Notes under the pieces: model-generated
The model's input: only the letters and a program-made list of their open reading frames with translations
The model's database searches: none
What the model was told of the DNA's origin: nothing
Source: Hyperoplus lanceolatus
Lineage: Eukaryota; Chordata; Actinopteri; Uranoscopiformes; Ammodytidae
Length of the DNA: 64,000 bases
NCBI GenBank assembly: GCA_026929865.2
Contig: CM049403.1
Location: 682,001 to 746,000, forward strand
Reading direction: 5' to 3'
Translations under genes and position numbers: made by a program
Part shown: piece by piece, positions 1-10,781 of the stretch
How positions within the stretch are numbered: position 1 is the first letter of the stretch
How the letters are laid out: each line of letters begins with the position of its first letter

Positions 1-197
1 TTTCTGGGATCCCACTACTGATAACCAATCAGAAGAGAGAACGCTACAAATCGGCACCCGTCTCACTGACGGTGCACTTGCAGAGCATCAGATGGGTGAA
101 TGTGTATGCGCCTACAATGGCGGAGCAGGTAAAAATCCTTACCAATGTCTATTTTTCGGTTTTTATCATGGTTTATCGCACTTATGGATCTGAGATG

Positions 198-265
<68 letters not shown>

Positions 266-746
266 TAATTTTATTTAGAGGGCGCCTTTCTTAGCACCCA
301 AGGTCACCTTACAGGGCAGTTTAAAAACAAAACACACAAAATCAGCAATCATAAAAAACACAAGAACAAGATACATTGTACAATTTACATAAGTGGGGTG
401 ATGATGCTAGATAACTCGCTTATGTGGTGACAAGGGAGAGGACTGCTAACTGCAGTCACTGACAGGAAGTTAGCTAAACTGACCATTTCGCTTACTGAAC
501 CTTTAAGGGTAAGTTCACACTTTTGGCCATTAAACCAATGGTCCACCATTGCGTTAACAACACTTAGGAACTCCTACTGTACATTGTACAGTGACAAATA
601 GGAACTCCTACATCCGATGATTACACAAGGTGGATCATGGGAGGGAATTGTGCTAGCAAGACAGCATCACAGTATAGGTCCATGCTCCATGGTTTATCAA
701 TCTTGTGTTCAAAACACTTGGGCCCGTCCCCCATGCATTGTCTCAC
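1..746. other. szt2 intron 13 (partial), non-coding
   Basis: No exon is visible here on either strand. The stretch after the (ATA) repeat (about 268-360) reads like the 3' tail of a fish retroposon (TTTTATTTAGAGGGCGCC), which is an inference only. The long frame of isoleucines at 72-278 is just the microsatellite read as codons. Confidence 0.6.
197..266. repeat. (ATA)n microsatellite
   Basis: About 70 bp of pure ATA trinucleotide units, probably expanded from the tail of a retroposon copy next to it. Confidence 0.97.
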
Positions 747-899
747 CTGTATATGAGTTTGACATATGAGTAACCCTCCACCAGTACAAAGCTGCTCCAG
801 TCCCTCAGCAGTGATGTGAGAGCAGTGTGGGAGATACGACACTGGATGGTGCTGTAACGCCCATTGTTTCCTGCTGTGTGCAGATGTTTAGGGACAGGC
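747..899 (-). CDS. szt2: szt2 exon 13 (last exon in the window)
   Basis: This exon has 153 bp. With two bases from exon 12 it reads [20 protein letters not shown] and onward to [20 protein letters not shown], ending with two bases of a codon. The acceptor is CCCTTCAG|GCCTGT and the donor TACAG|GTGAGA. Positions 1-746 show no further SZT2-like codons, so exon 14 must lie outside the window. Confidence 0.95.
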
Positions 900-1025
900 C
901 TGAAGGGACACAATCCTTCATTTAATGAAAAACTGAAAGGCCACATTGAACAGAGACAGAAATATGGAAAATAACAAAGCTAAACAAGCGCTCTGAGTGC
1001 GAGAAAAGAGCTAAATAAATAAAAT

Positions 1026-1076
<51 letters not shown>
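1026..1076. repeat. (TTA)n microsatellite after a retroposon-like tail
   Basis: About 17 TTA units follow AAATAAATAAAATGTATTA. This resembles the end of many fish non-LTR retroposons, whose tails are short tandem repeats. It sits in the 314 bp intron 12 of szt2. Confidence 0.9.
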
Positions 1077-1077
<1 letters not shown>

Positions 1078-1213
1078 AAACACCAAGCCTTTTTGAAAAA
1101 TATGGACCTATGTTCACACAACCATAAGCTATTACCTATCATATGATCCAGGTTGGTGTAAATAGTCTTGAAATAGTTTTGGGTATAAATGTACAACTAT
1201 ATATATTTCTCAC

Positions 1214-1359
1214 ATGTCATGTTCAAGGATGATGGCAATGCGATGCATGTGCAGCCATCTCTGCCAGAAGGTGGCATCCATGGAAAGAATTGGCTTCCAG
1301 TAAGAAGCAAACTGGGACTGAGAGGAGTCTTTGGATCCACTATGCTGCAATGACAGGAC
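1214..1359 (-). CDS. szt2: szt2 exon 12
   Basis: This exon has 146 bp, [20 protein letters not shown] and onward to [14 protein letters not shown] plus two bases. The acceptor is TTTGCAG|GTCCTG and the donor GACAT|GTGAGA. The tryptophan-rich run [21 protein letters not shown] is characteristic of SZT2. It lies only 314 bp from exon 13, and on the high-coordinate side abuts the longest intron in the window. Confidence 0.95.
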
Positions 1360-1954
1360 CTGCAAAACAAGGAGTCATTCATTCAAGGAAGGTATGCAAA
1401 CAAAAAAGGCTAAAAAGGATACACTGATATTTGATAGTTGACACAAAAACCTTGCGTAGACAAGCAGAAATGTGCTGTAAAATGTGCGGTGGCAAAACGT
1501 TGGTATTTATAGAAAAATTATTTGCGGAGAAGGGTGCGTATTCCAACGCCAACTTTCGACCATGCGTAGAGCTAACACAAGGTTTTCCCGACTCGGGGAA
1601 TCAGCGACACTCACTTTTTTTTTTTAGTTTGTATGTTTGATTATTATGCAAATGTGAGTTATCATACAAAAAAAGGAATAAAATGTTTTGGTCTAGATAA
1701 TTAATAGCCTGGTGTAATCAGTTCATCTGGGAGGTAATCCGAAATTATCTGATCATGTCACGTTCACATCCATGCACAGTGTGTATTGAGTTTATTTAAA
1801 AACAATTGGAAATGGGGCTGCCCTCAGTTGCCCATGCACTGTGTATAGTCTATAGCCTATTTCAGCCTCGTCTTTGGAAAAAATATACAGTAGCTGGACA
1901 ACAGAGTTCTTCTGCTTCGTTCCTCTCACTGCATTTAAATGCATTCATTATATT

Positions 1955-2330
1955 ACAGAGAAATATGTCCCGTAAAAGAAAAAGAGCTCCAAGCCCAATC
2001 CAGAGGACCCTCCATAATTGTTTTATTTAATATTAATATTTTTATGGAAAATCCATGTATCCTTCTTCAATAGCTTCTAATTCATCTGACCCAGTGTCTC
2101 CAAATTATTTGTTCACACAATTTCTCTTAATTTTCCTCTCAAAGTGCACCAGATTCATGCATTTCACTTTAAAAAGGTTAAAAAAATCTCCCGGGGGGCA
2201 TACCCCCAGACCCCCCTAGGAGGGTCTCAATCTCGGCTGTCTAATATTTTCGCACAGCTGCACAGTGGAGGCACTAGCGGAAAACACTGGGTGTGTGAAT
2301 GATATTTAACAAAGATCTATAGTTTCAGCA
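1955..2330. mobile_element. hAT-like fragment (CAGGGGTGTC family, no ends)
   Basis: This stretch is homologous to 43255-43600 (inside a copy that keeps its inverted ends) and to 51670-51830. It shares the segments ATTACAGAGAAATATGTCCC, CCAGAGGACCCT and AATCTCCCGGGGGGCATAC. Both terminal repeats are missing, so the copy is a truncated relic. The following 2331-2781 holds no recognisable gene. Confidence 0.6.
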
Positions 2331-2781
2331 GCGCTAACATTGGAGAGGGGCCCCTAATCATATTTCGCTTAGGGCCCCCTGAAGGCTTGGGCCGGCTCTG
2401 GCGACACTCAATGGCAACACCACGAAATCAAGCTCAGTCATCGGAAAAACACACATATTACTATGAATCGCTTGGCACCCAATATATTTAATTATTTATA
2501 TGTATAGGCTATAAGCTTACCTATAGTTGCAAATATAGGCTACTGTAGCCCATGGCATGTAGGTTGAATTAGGTTACTTATCAAGTACGTCTGTACATGT
2601 TTTGGTTAAATTTTTTAATTGAATCTTATAGAGCTACTCTATAACAATATCCGTCGGGAGGTGTGTGGTCAGCGGGAGTGGCGAGCAAAAATATTGTGTG
2701 TTAAAATGACTTTTGTACAAAGTTAAGCAACGCATGGCCAAAACTGTATTTTCCGTTAGATAAATCATGTTATGAATTTAG

Positions 2782-3722
2782 TAGGGCTGGCCCGAATTAT
2801 TCGAATATCCGAGTATTCGTTTGATATATTAGTATTCAGAGCTCAATTCAGTATTCGGAATACTGAATTGAAGAAAAATTTTCAAAAAAGTTTTGGTACT
2901 TTTACTAAAGTACCTCAAACAGCAACATATTTCGTCAGCAAATAATGATTAGATACACAAGTTATAAAACAATTGTAAAATACACATTAGACTTTCATTT
3001 AAAATATATTATCGAATTATTTGAACTTTGACCTAGTTGGCCGCTGACCTTTCAAAGCACAACCGGTGATATCAGGGGTAGGCTACATGATGTTACCGGA
3101 GCAAGGCAAACTAAAAGCGGCACCAAGCGCAGAAGGGAGAGAGAGATGAAGGAAGAATAGAGTATGTGTATTAACTCTATAACACAACATTAGCGCGATT
3201 TTGGAAGGAAAAGTAGCCTAATGCTTGCCGTAATGCTAACGTTAGCTTAGCTTAGCCGTTTGTTTACGTTCCTAATGCAGCGCTGCTATCACCCATCATC
3301 AACAGTGACTTGCTTGCATCATGGGAATACGCGGTCAATAATGGATATAATATGGACACAAAAGACTATCAATATTGGACCTTTGTATGGATTTATAAAT
3401 CCCCGAAAAAATGCATGAATTGTAAAGCTCCTGTACGGGTTACGATGGCACAGAGGACAGCTGATTTGGAACGGAGCGACAGCTGTTTGCTTCCACGGGG
3501 AAAAAGTAAGGAACTCCGACTTTATTACCGTTGGAAAGTTATCAAAGCATCAACAAACTACGCAGTTTGCTGTCTCGGCTCACACACTCGGTTTCAGTGA
3601 GTACACTGGTATTATTAATGTTGGTTTTGATGGTGTGTTTTTTTAGAACGAATACTCAAATACTCGCTCAGAAAATCAAACGAATGTTCGAACCCTGTAA
3701 AATGGTATTCGGGCCAGCCCTA
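2782..3722. mobile_element. hAT-type non-autonomous element with exact 8 bp TSD
   Basis: The inverted ends are TAGGGCTGGCCCGAAT and ATTCGGGCCAGCCCTA. The 8 bp GAATTTAG is repeated exactly at 2774-2781 and 3723-3730, which is the hAT target-site hallmark. The 941 bp interior has TATTCGA-rich subterminal sequence and no transposase; open frames inside (3310-3815) show no known domain. A partial relative is at 51838-52245. Confidence 0.85.
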
Positions 3723-4149
3723 GAATTTAGCTTATTATTACATGGATCTCTTTTCCATGACAATTCACCATTTATGGTAGATTGTGGGATGAAACAGGAA
3801 GGAGAAGTGGGATGATACAGGGCAGAAATCATGTGTGCACAATTCACTACAGGTGGGTATTTATAAAGGGAAGACTGCGTACAAGTGTGCGCCACATGGT
3901 TTTATGAATATCAAAATGTATTTTTGTACGTACATTCTGAGTTTCGGAAGTATGCAATGTTTTAGGATGGATTCTACGCAGTGTTCTATAAATGAGGCCC
4001 CAGATCGTTAATTTAATACTTAAAAGCTTTTTGGTGTTAAAGGATGAGGGCCCCTGCTCTTTCCCCGATTCAATTAACACATAAAAACCTTAATAACGTG
4101 TTTGTTTACCCAGTTTAATGGGGTTTTTAATGTACTGTCAGTTAGCAGC

Positions 4150-4690
4150 CCTTCTAACCCTTCTGTAAAATTTTCCAGCTTAGAGAGTATCTTTTTGATG
4201 GATTTAAGGGCACTACCACTGGTCTGAAAGCTGTGTGGGAGAAAGCTTAAGGGGTACTGTTTGAAGATGACGAATGGAATAGATTAGTGAAGATGTTGAA
4301 CCCAATGAGAGATGCAAGGTCTAAACTTATTACATTTAAAATACTAAACAGACTCTACTGAACGCCTGTGAGACAGCATAGGGCGGGATTGAGTCATTCA
4401 GATCTCTGTTTGTTGCCCCAGCCTGGTCACCTATTCGCAGAAGGTCAGACAAAAGATCAGTGACAGCCCTGGTATGAATGTTGATCTTACTCCTGCTCTA
4501 TGCCTATTACATAGTTTAAAAGGACATGAGAGAATTGGCCTGAAAAAGGCTCAGTGGCTAAAGGTCGCGATTACTACAGCTAAGAGGGTGATGTTGAGGC
4601 GCTGGGCAGGGGGGGAACAACCCTACTCACTCTCACAGTCCTATCATAAACTGCCTCTTATGAGCGACTAATATTTCAAATAAATTAGAA
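4150..4690 (+). pseudogene. L1-like LINE ORF2 C-terminal relic
   Basis: Broken frames resemble the end of L1/Tx1-type ORF2: a patch reading VWEKA near 4235, EWNRLVKMLNPMRDARSKLI near 4275, then a CCHC-like loss, and finally LKKAQWLKVAITTAKRVMLR near 4540-4605. Stops and frameshifts are frequent (TAA at about 4250 and TGA at about 4360). The assignment is from general LINE knowledge, and the copy cannot be functional. Confidence 0.55.
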
Positions 4691-4885
4691 AAAGGACATA
4701 CAGAAGTCTGAGAACCATTTATAAGACAGTTCAGAGAAATTTAAGTGACGGGAAGTCTGTAGACATAATTTTAAAAGAAATCTACAGTGCACCATGTCCG
4801 ACTGGCGGGATGGGCGGGGAGGGAATTATAGGGGGGGAGAAAATAGTTTTCTTCTTGGTCATGTTCACCATGTATGTTAAACATA

Positions 4886-6261
4886 CAGTATCTCACAAAA
4901 GTGAGTACAGCCCTCACATTTCTTCAAATATTTCATTATATCTTTCCATGGGACAACACTGAATAAATTAAACTTTGATACAATGTAAAGTAGTCAGTGT
5001 ACAGCTTGTATAACAGTGTAAATTTACTGTCCCCTCAAAATAACTCGACACAGCCATTAATGTCTAAAGTGCTGGCAACAAAAGTGAGTACACCCCTAAG
5101 TGAAAATGTCAAAATTGGGCCCAAAGTGTCAATATTTTGTGTGGCCGCCATTATTTTCCAGAACTGCCTTAACCCTCTTGGGCATGGAGTTCACCAGAGC
5201 TTCACAGGTTCCCACTGGAATCCTCTTCCACCCATTCATGACAGCATCAAGTGGATATTAGAGACCTTGCGCTCCTCCAATGGAACCCAAAGATGCTCAA
5301 CCCTCAGCTTCTTTAGCAAGGCAATGGTCGTCTTGGAGGTGTGTTTGGGGTCGTTATCATGTTGTAATACTGCCCTACAGCCCAGTTTACGGAGGTTGAG
5401 TGCACGTGCTCAGCATCATACCCAGAGGTTGGCTTTGGAAAATAGACGTATGAGTGCTGCCAGCATTGCTGAAGGGCTTGTAGGGGTGGGGGGTCAGCCT
5501 GTCAGTGCTCAGACCAAACGCCACACACTGCATCATACTGGTCTGCATGGCTGTTGTCCCAGAAGGAAACCTTTTCTAAAGATGATGCACAAGAAACCCC
5601 ACAAAAAGTTTGCTGAAGACAAGCAGACTATGGACATGGATTACTGCAACCATGTCCTGTGGTCTGATGAGACCAAGATACATTTATTTGGTTCAGATGG
5701 TGTTAAGAGTGTGGGGCCGCAACCAGGTGAGGAGTACAAAGACAAGTGTGTCTTGCCTATAGTCAAGCATGGTGGTTGGAGTGTCATGGTCTGGGGCTGC
5801 CTGAGTGCTGCCAGCACTGGGGATCTAGAGTTCATTGAATGCTAACATGTACTGTGACATACTGAAGCAGAGCATGATCCCCTCCCTTCATAAACTGGGC
5901 CACAGGGCAGTACTGCAACATGATAACGACCCCAAACACACCTCCGAACGACCACTGCCTTGCTACAGAAGCTGAGGGTAAAGGTGATGTAATATCCACC
6001 AGCTCCTTGATGTCGTCATGAATGAGTGGGAGAGGATTCCAGTGGCAACCTGTGAAGCTCTGGTGAACTCCATTCCCAAGAGGGTTAAGGCAGTGCTGGA
6101 AAATAATGGTGGCAAAACAAAATATTGACACTTTGGGCCCAATTTGGACATTTTTTACTTAGGGGTGTACTCACTTTTGTTGCCAGAACTTTAGACATTA
6201 ATGGCTGTGTGTCGAGTGAGGGGAAATTTACACTGTTATACAAGCTGTACACTGTCTCTGT
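4886..6261 (+). mobile_element. Tc1/mariner family A fold-back element, copy 1 (3' truncated)
   Basis: This begins at a TA with CAGTATCTCACAAAAGTGAG. The left arm (about 4886-5390) is the antisense copy of the transposase 3' end. The sense transposase core follows from about 5390 and includes WSDETKIHLFGSDG. The right arm has lost the SPDLNPIE segment through a deletion near 5988, and the outer ~130 bp is missing. It shares the left-arm/core junction and an internal deletion with the copy at 24679-26253. Confidence 0.88.
5060..5845 (+). pseudogene. chimeric open frame: antisense arm fused to Tc1 transposase core
   Basis: From the ATG at 5060 the frame is open for 261 codons. The first ~110 residues (MSKVLATKVSTPLSENVKIG and onward) come from reading the inverted arm in antisense. 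From about RRLSARAQHH onward it is genuine Tc1 transposase, with the first catalytic Asp in [10 protein letters not shown] and the block VMVWGCLSAASTGDLEF. It stops before the second Asp and lacks a helix-turn-helix domain, so transposase activity is not expected. The parallel frame in the 24.7 kb copy is nearly identical. Confidence 0.75.
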
Positions 6262-6354
6262 GGAGTTTCTTATTCTGAAAATTAACCGGATGTTTTATTG
6301 TTTTGTCGTCCTCTATGTTCCTGTCTCTCTCAATGTGTTCTGTGCTAAATTAAA

Positions 6355-7290
6355 GCTCCCATATTATGCACTTTGCTGTCAATATTATATGGTCTAAGTA
6401 GTCCCTAATACTTATTTTTTTAAATGTTTGCTGAAAAACCCGTTCAGATCATTTATTGTAGCAAGCCTCTATACCCTGATTTTCCTCTGGTCTCAGGATG
6501 ACCTATATTGGTGTCTGCAGCCTGCGATCTGGCTGGCCCCTCCCATCTCTCTGCCGGGCTTACGTGATACTAGAGAGAAACTGCGTGACTGCGAACAGTG
6601 TTTACCCGGAGCTAAGCCATACTTTGAACAGTTTGACATGACCTGACATGATTAAAACCAGTGAAAACAGTAGCTTCACAGTTTGATTTCTACAGGAATA
6701 ACTTCCCACCCTTTGTGGTGTTAAAAACGAGGAATTATTTGACTGCGATGGGAAAGCTAAGTTAGTGTAATAGGACCAAACGTTGGGTGCTACATGTGCG
6801 CTAACGGCAAAAAATAACACTCAGATGATTTAAAATCAGTGAAAACAGTAGCTTCATAGTTTGATTTCTACAGGAATAACTTCCCACCCTTTGTGGTGTT
6901 AAAAACGAGGAATTATTAGACTGCAATGGGAAAGCTAAGTTAATGTAATAGGACCAAACTCTGGGTGCTACTCCCGAAGCTACATGCTACACTAGGTAAA
7001 TAACAGGCAAACAACCATTGAGGAGATTCCTTTTAGTTTCACCGATGGAATGACTACACAAGTAGCTCCCTAAGCTTTGTCTCGTTATAAATGCGGCATT
7101 ATTAAGACTGCTGTGATTAAGATAAATTAGTGGATTATGAGCAGAATGCTTCTGTGTTGGTTTATGCAACACTCTGCATGCTTTGCTGTACTATGGGCAT
7201 CTTGTCGCTTAGCGGGGAAAACAACATGGCTGTCGCTATGAATATTTTCTAGAGGATCTCGGGGCCGTGGACCAATAAGAAATGGGGGGG
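6355..7290. mobile_element. composite non-autonomous repeat (AATATGTGACC family), copy 1
   Basis: It begins near CTCCCATATTATGCACTTTG and shares several hundred bases with 32840-33760, including GCCTGCGATCTGGCTGGCCC, two tandem blocks starting GTGAAAACAGTAGCTTCA (about 6660 and 6839), and ACAACATGGCTGTCGCT. The 49165-50218 copy shares the outer parts and shows TTAA-type ends. No protein is encoded. Confidence 0.65.
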
Positions 7291-7317
7291 TGAGGTTATC
7301 ATAGACTACTGCAGTAG

Positions 7318-7930
7318 TTCTCAAATGGTGGGGCAGGGGGGCGCTGTGAGTTGTCAGGGGGGGGGGGGGGAGGGGAGGGGGGGGCGTAGGCTGCCTTGAT
7401 TTCCAAATGACCAAAAAAAATTTTTTTTTTTTTTTAAGTGCTAGCAAGCGCGATGTGTGCTTGTGTATGGTCATATCCGCGCGAAAGGCCGCGATTTGCA
7501 GTAAATAAATGTCCACATGTGTCTCCAAGTGTCTCTGTAGGCTATTTGAAAAGAAATCAAGCAAGTAGACTAACGATAACATTAATGAATTATTGGTTAT
7601 CGCATCACAGAAGGCCTATTGGCCTATAATAATAAAAAAAACACCACCCTAACTATGTTTACAGTTTAAAAATGTTTTGAATGAAATGCAAACCTGAATA
7701 ATTTGCTCTTGTTTCTCTGTCCTGAGATTCACACAGACTGAGTAGTCTTGTTAATTTTTTTGCTGCAGAAGTTATCTCAGCTAATGTTTGTTATCTAATT
7801 TGATAATAAGGTGATTGTATGCAGAATGCTCGTGCCAGAAACTCATACATTGTTTTTGTACAGATAAATAAATAAATATTAGCAGGTTCTCAATAGTATT
7901 TCAATTTAGGAGGGGGGGGGGGGGGGTGGC
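7318..7930. mobile_element. hAT-like fragment (TAGCAAGCGCGATG family) and G-rich tracts
   Basis: Positions 7440-7525 (CTAGCAAGCGCGATGTGTGC and onward) match 27985-28060, and in reverse 51254-51358. The homologous 50.3-51.5 kb copy has hAT-like ends. Poly-G runs at 7361-7383 and 7912-7926 explain the proline-rich minus-strand frame at 7127-7582. The rest, up to 8100, shows nothing recognisable. Confidence 0.5.
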
Positions 7931-8101
7931 GAGCTCTGGCATCTGGCAAAAATAGAAGCCGTGCGTATATATCACCGGACAGCCGGAGCAGCAACGGCGC
8001 AAAAAGACGGTGCAGCGGAACTAGTGGAAGTAAACACACTGACTTAAGTGAAACCTCTCTGCTCCGCCACTGCAGCGGACCGGCAAGGCAGCTGGTGGGA
8101 T

Positions 8102-8920
8102 TCAGCATTTTTCTTCTAGGCTTTTACACTATCGGTTTATACAAAAACACTTGTTACCCTTAAAAAGTGTAAAGGAAAAGCTATAGTTTAGATAGTTGTT
8201 AGCTAGCTAACTAGTTGTTAGATGGTTGCAAGCCTTGATGCTAGCAAGAAATTCCAGTTGGGGTTGATCGTCACATTCTATTTGGGGTTGGTTGTCACAT
8301 GTTATCCAAAGGCTGCAGCCAGGAAAGGAACCCAAAAACAAAAAGAATGTCAGAATAGACCAGGAAAAGGCAGCTAGCAAGCAAAAGAAAAAAGGGCAAC
8401 AAAATCAAAACGACCCAGTGGATCCCAATCTAGACCAGCTGCTAAAGCTACTGCATCCCAGTGCACTCCCCCCCAGCTGGAGAAAAAGCAGAAGAGAAAG
8501 AGACAGGAGGAGGAATCTTCATCAGATGAAGAGGATAGTTTTTGTTTGGGTTGTTTGGAAACATTCTCCAACAGCCGTTCAGGGGAGGTATGGGAGAAGT
8601 GTTGGATGTGCAACCAGTGGGCACACAAGCTCTGCTTAGTTGGAGTGAGCAGACCCTACATTTGCCATCACTGTAACTCAGATAGTGAATGTGTGTGGCC
8701 TAGTTGTTAGACCTATTTGTTTTGTTCTTTATGTTGTTACATAGGCTGGTCTTAATAAGGGTTTCCTGTTTGTCTTTGTTGCTCATTTTGTGTTGAGATG
8801 CATTAAGTTATGTAGGCCTATGTTTCAACTTGTCAATGTAATTAAACTTAAAAAATTTAGTTCTGCCTTCTTTTTAAGATTTTTTCCATTAAGATAACAT
8901 TGTGACAAACAACCCCATAG
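8102..8920 (+). mobile_element. pogo-like element fragment retaining transposase tail
   Basis: It is homologous to the interiors of the complete 0.94 kb elements at 30041, 42160 and 56545 (shared: CTTCTAGGCTTTTACAC, AAAGGCTGCAGCCAG, TTCCATTAAGATAACATTGT). It lacks both ends. Unlike those deletion copies, it keeps about 200 bp coding for a PHD-type zinc finger (8543-8674). It appears closer to the parent element than the MITE copies are. Confidence 0.75.
8453..8710 (+). pseudogene. pogo/Tigger-type transposase C-terminus with PHD-type zinc finger
   Basis: An open frame ends at TAG 8708-8710. It reads a basic/acidic linker (EKKQKRKRQEEESSSDEEDS), then CLGC, then EKCWMC, then WAHKLC, then YICHHCNSDSE. 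The spacing C-x2-C, C-x2-C, H-x2-C, C-x2-C, with a Trp before the His, fits a PHD-like C4HC3 finger. Such a finger closes many fish pogo-like (DDE_1) transposases. The finger starts at 8543 and ends at 8674. The catalytic domain is missing. Upstream codons (SKQKKKGQQNQND) lie in a shifted frame, so the gene is broken. Confidence 0.7.
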
Positions 8921-10122
8921 TGTAAAACATACGGCCCCTGGGCCGGATGATTTACTCCGGCCTGCAACTTGTAGTGCATCAATTCTGAGTATGTCAAAAA
9001 AAAGTAAGTCTCTAGCCCATTCCTGTGAGGAGTTATGCATTTTTAAATGACCAAAATGCTCACTCCAGCCGCTAGGGGCTAGCCAAAAAAACAAAGAAGG
9101 AATTCCACACTTGTCCAGCAGAAGGCACTGACATAACAAGAGCCCAGGAAATAAACAGCACATTTTGGCAACGTGGTAAATGGCAATCTTGCTTCACCAC
9201 TATTAAACAGTTGTTTTCGAGGTTGACACCCCCATTACCAAAGGGGCGTGCCCGTGATTTCGATGCCTTATTATTCCGACATTTCAATGTCATCATCATC
9301 TTCAACCGCTTATCCGTAATCGGCTCGCGGGGGTATGAGGTAGCCTATAAGTTTGGCTAAAGCTACTAAATATAAAAATTGGATTTGTTTTTTACTCACC
9401 CTTTGACTTCTTTACGGGGAAAGTATTAGTTCTTGTATACCGTGCTCTTCATAAATTCACCTGCTTCTTGTGACAGTTCGAGCCCAAATGTGGTAAGTAC
9501 CAGTTCAGCCCCTTCAGGTGTGATTGGGAATATAGGCCTTCAGGGGTAAATAGTTGCATACTGTAGGTAATTCAATAATGCGCTAGAAATATTTTGCTTA
9601 AAAGCTCTAATCAATAGAATAAAAAAATATTTAAATCATGTTGTTTCAACATTACCTCTTAACAGTTCATGAATGTCAAAACCTGACTGATTTCTCAATC
9701 GAAAATTCTAATTTAAGATTTTCCGAGGAGCAGTTGAATGTAGGGCTGGGCAATAATTCGATTACGATTAGTAATTGCGATAAAACTCCCGTAAATTACG
9801 TCGATATGCGTTTGACATATATGCTCGATATGAAAAATAAATAAATGAATAAAAACATAACTTATATGGATTTACCTAACAGCCAATCACGAAGCAGAAA
9901 TAAACTCAACAGCCAGTCAGACTGCAGTTTTTGCATTTCTTGTCTAATTACCATAGATAGTAAATAATATGGATGTAGCATCCGGGCTGACCTCAGTTAT
10001 TCACACGGCATCCAATGATCCTGGTTTGTGCGCGTCGCCATCTTGTGAGATTTTTACTCCGCCTCACTCCTCTTGCCGAAAAGCGAGTAGAGTCTAGCTG
10101 CAGCCCCGGAGAACAATACTGA

Positions 10123-10535
10123 GGTTGCGTTCCGAATCGCATACTTTCTACTATATAGTATGTAGAAAAAAGATTTAGGATGTCCCGATTCTTGTGGCCA
10201 GATTTAGGATGGTTAGAAGTACCTGGATGTTCTACTTCATGCGGCCAAGATTGTTAGTGTTGAAAAGTGCATCCTATTTGGGCGATTCTGACCCACAATC
10301 CAGTGCGCACGTGAAGTGACGTAACATCGACGAAGCCTCCATATGAAAACAAACGGGGATGCGACGGATATAAAAGCAAGAGGCAAGATCAAGGCGCAAT
10401 GTTATGATGAAATAAGAGAGAAAAGTATGTCCCAATAGTATGCCTACTGCATCCTAACTAGATTCTTTTTATCGTCGGATGTAGGCTAGTATGTAGAATA
10501 GAAAAAAGAAAGAGTATGCAATTCGGAACGCAACC
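10123..10535. mobile_element. MITE with long inverted ends (GGTTGCGTTCCGAAT)
   Basis: The first ~23 bp (GGTTGCGTTCCGAAT then CGCATACT) are repeated inverted at 10513-10535. There are 413 bp between the outer ends and no coding capacity. CTGAG occurs on both sides, perhaps a short target duplication. The superfamily is not assigned. Confidence 0.8.
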
Positions 10536-10781
10536 TGAGTCAGGGCGGGAGTACTGAGTCGGGCCGGGAGTACTGTGTCGGGGCTAGTAGCCTATCGGTC
10601 TGCGGTCTTTTTTAATTGTTTGACGTGACCTTCTCAAGATGGCCGCCGCGGTGTTCCGTTAGCCGAGTGGAGCTAGCGCCGTGGCTAATCTAATGTTCTA
10701 TCTATATTCTAACCTCTCCCTGTCCCCTTGCCCTAACCACCCAGCTGTGATGCCTGAACATAATCTAATGTTCCATATATA

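Noticed and set aside
72..278. A 68-residue frame ending in a long isoleucine run
   Set aside because: It is the (ATA)n microsatellite read as codons; no homology or start context.
621..842. A 73-residue minus-strand frame overlapping szt2 exon 13
   Set aside because: It is a shifted frame of the exon; the SZT2 frame is the one with conserved sequence and matching splice phases.
7127..7582. A 151-residue minus-strand frame with a proline-rich stretch
   Set aside because: The prolines come from poly-G runs on the plus strand and the rest has no domain.
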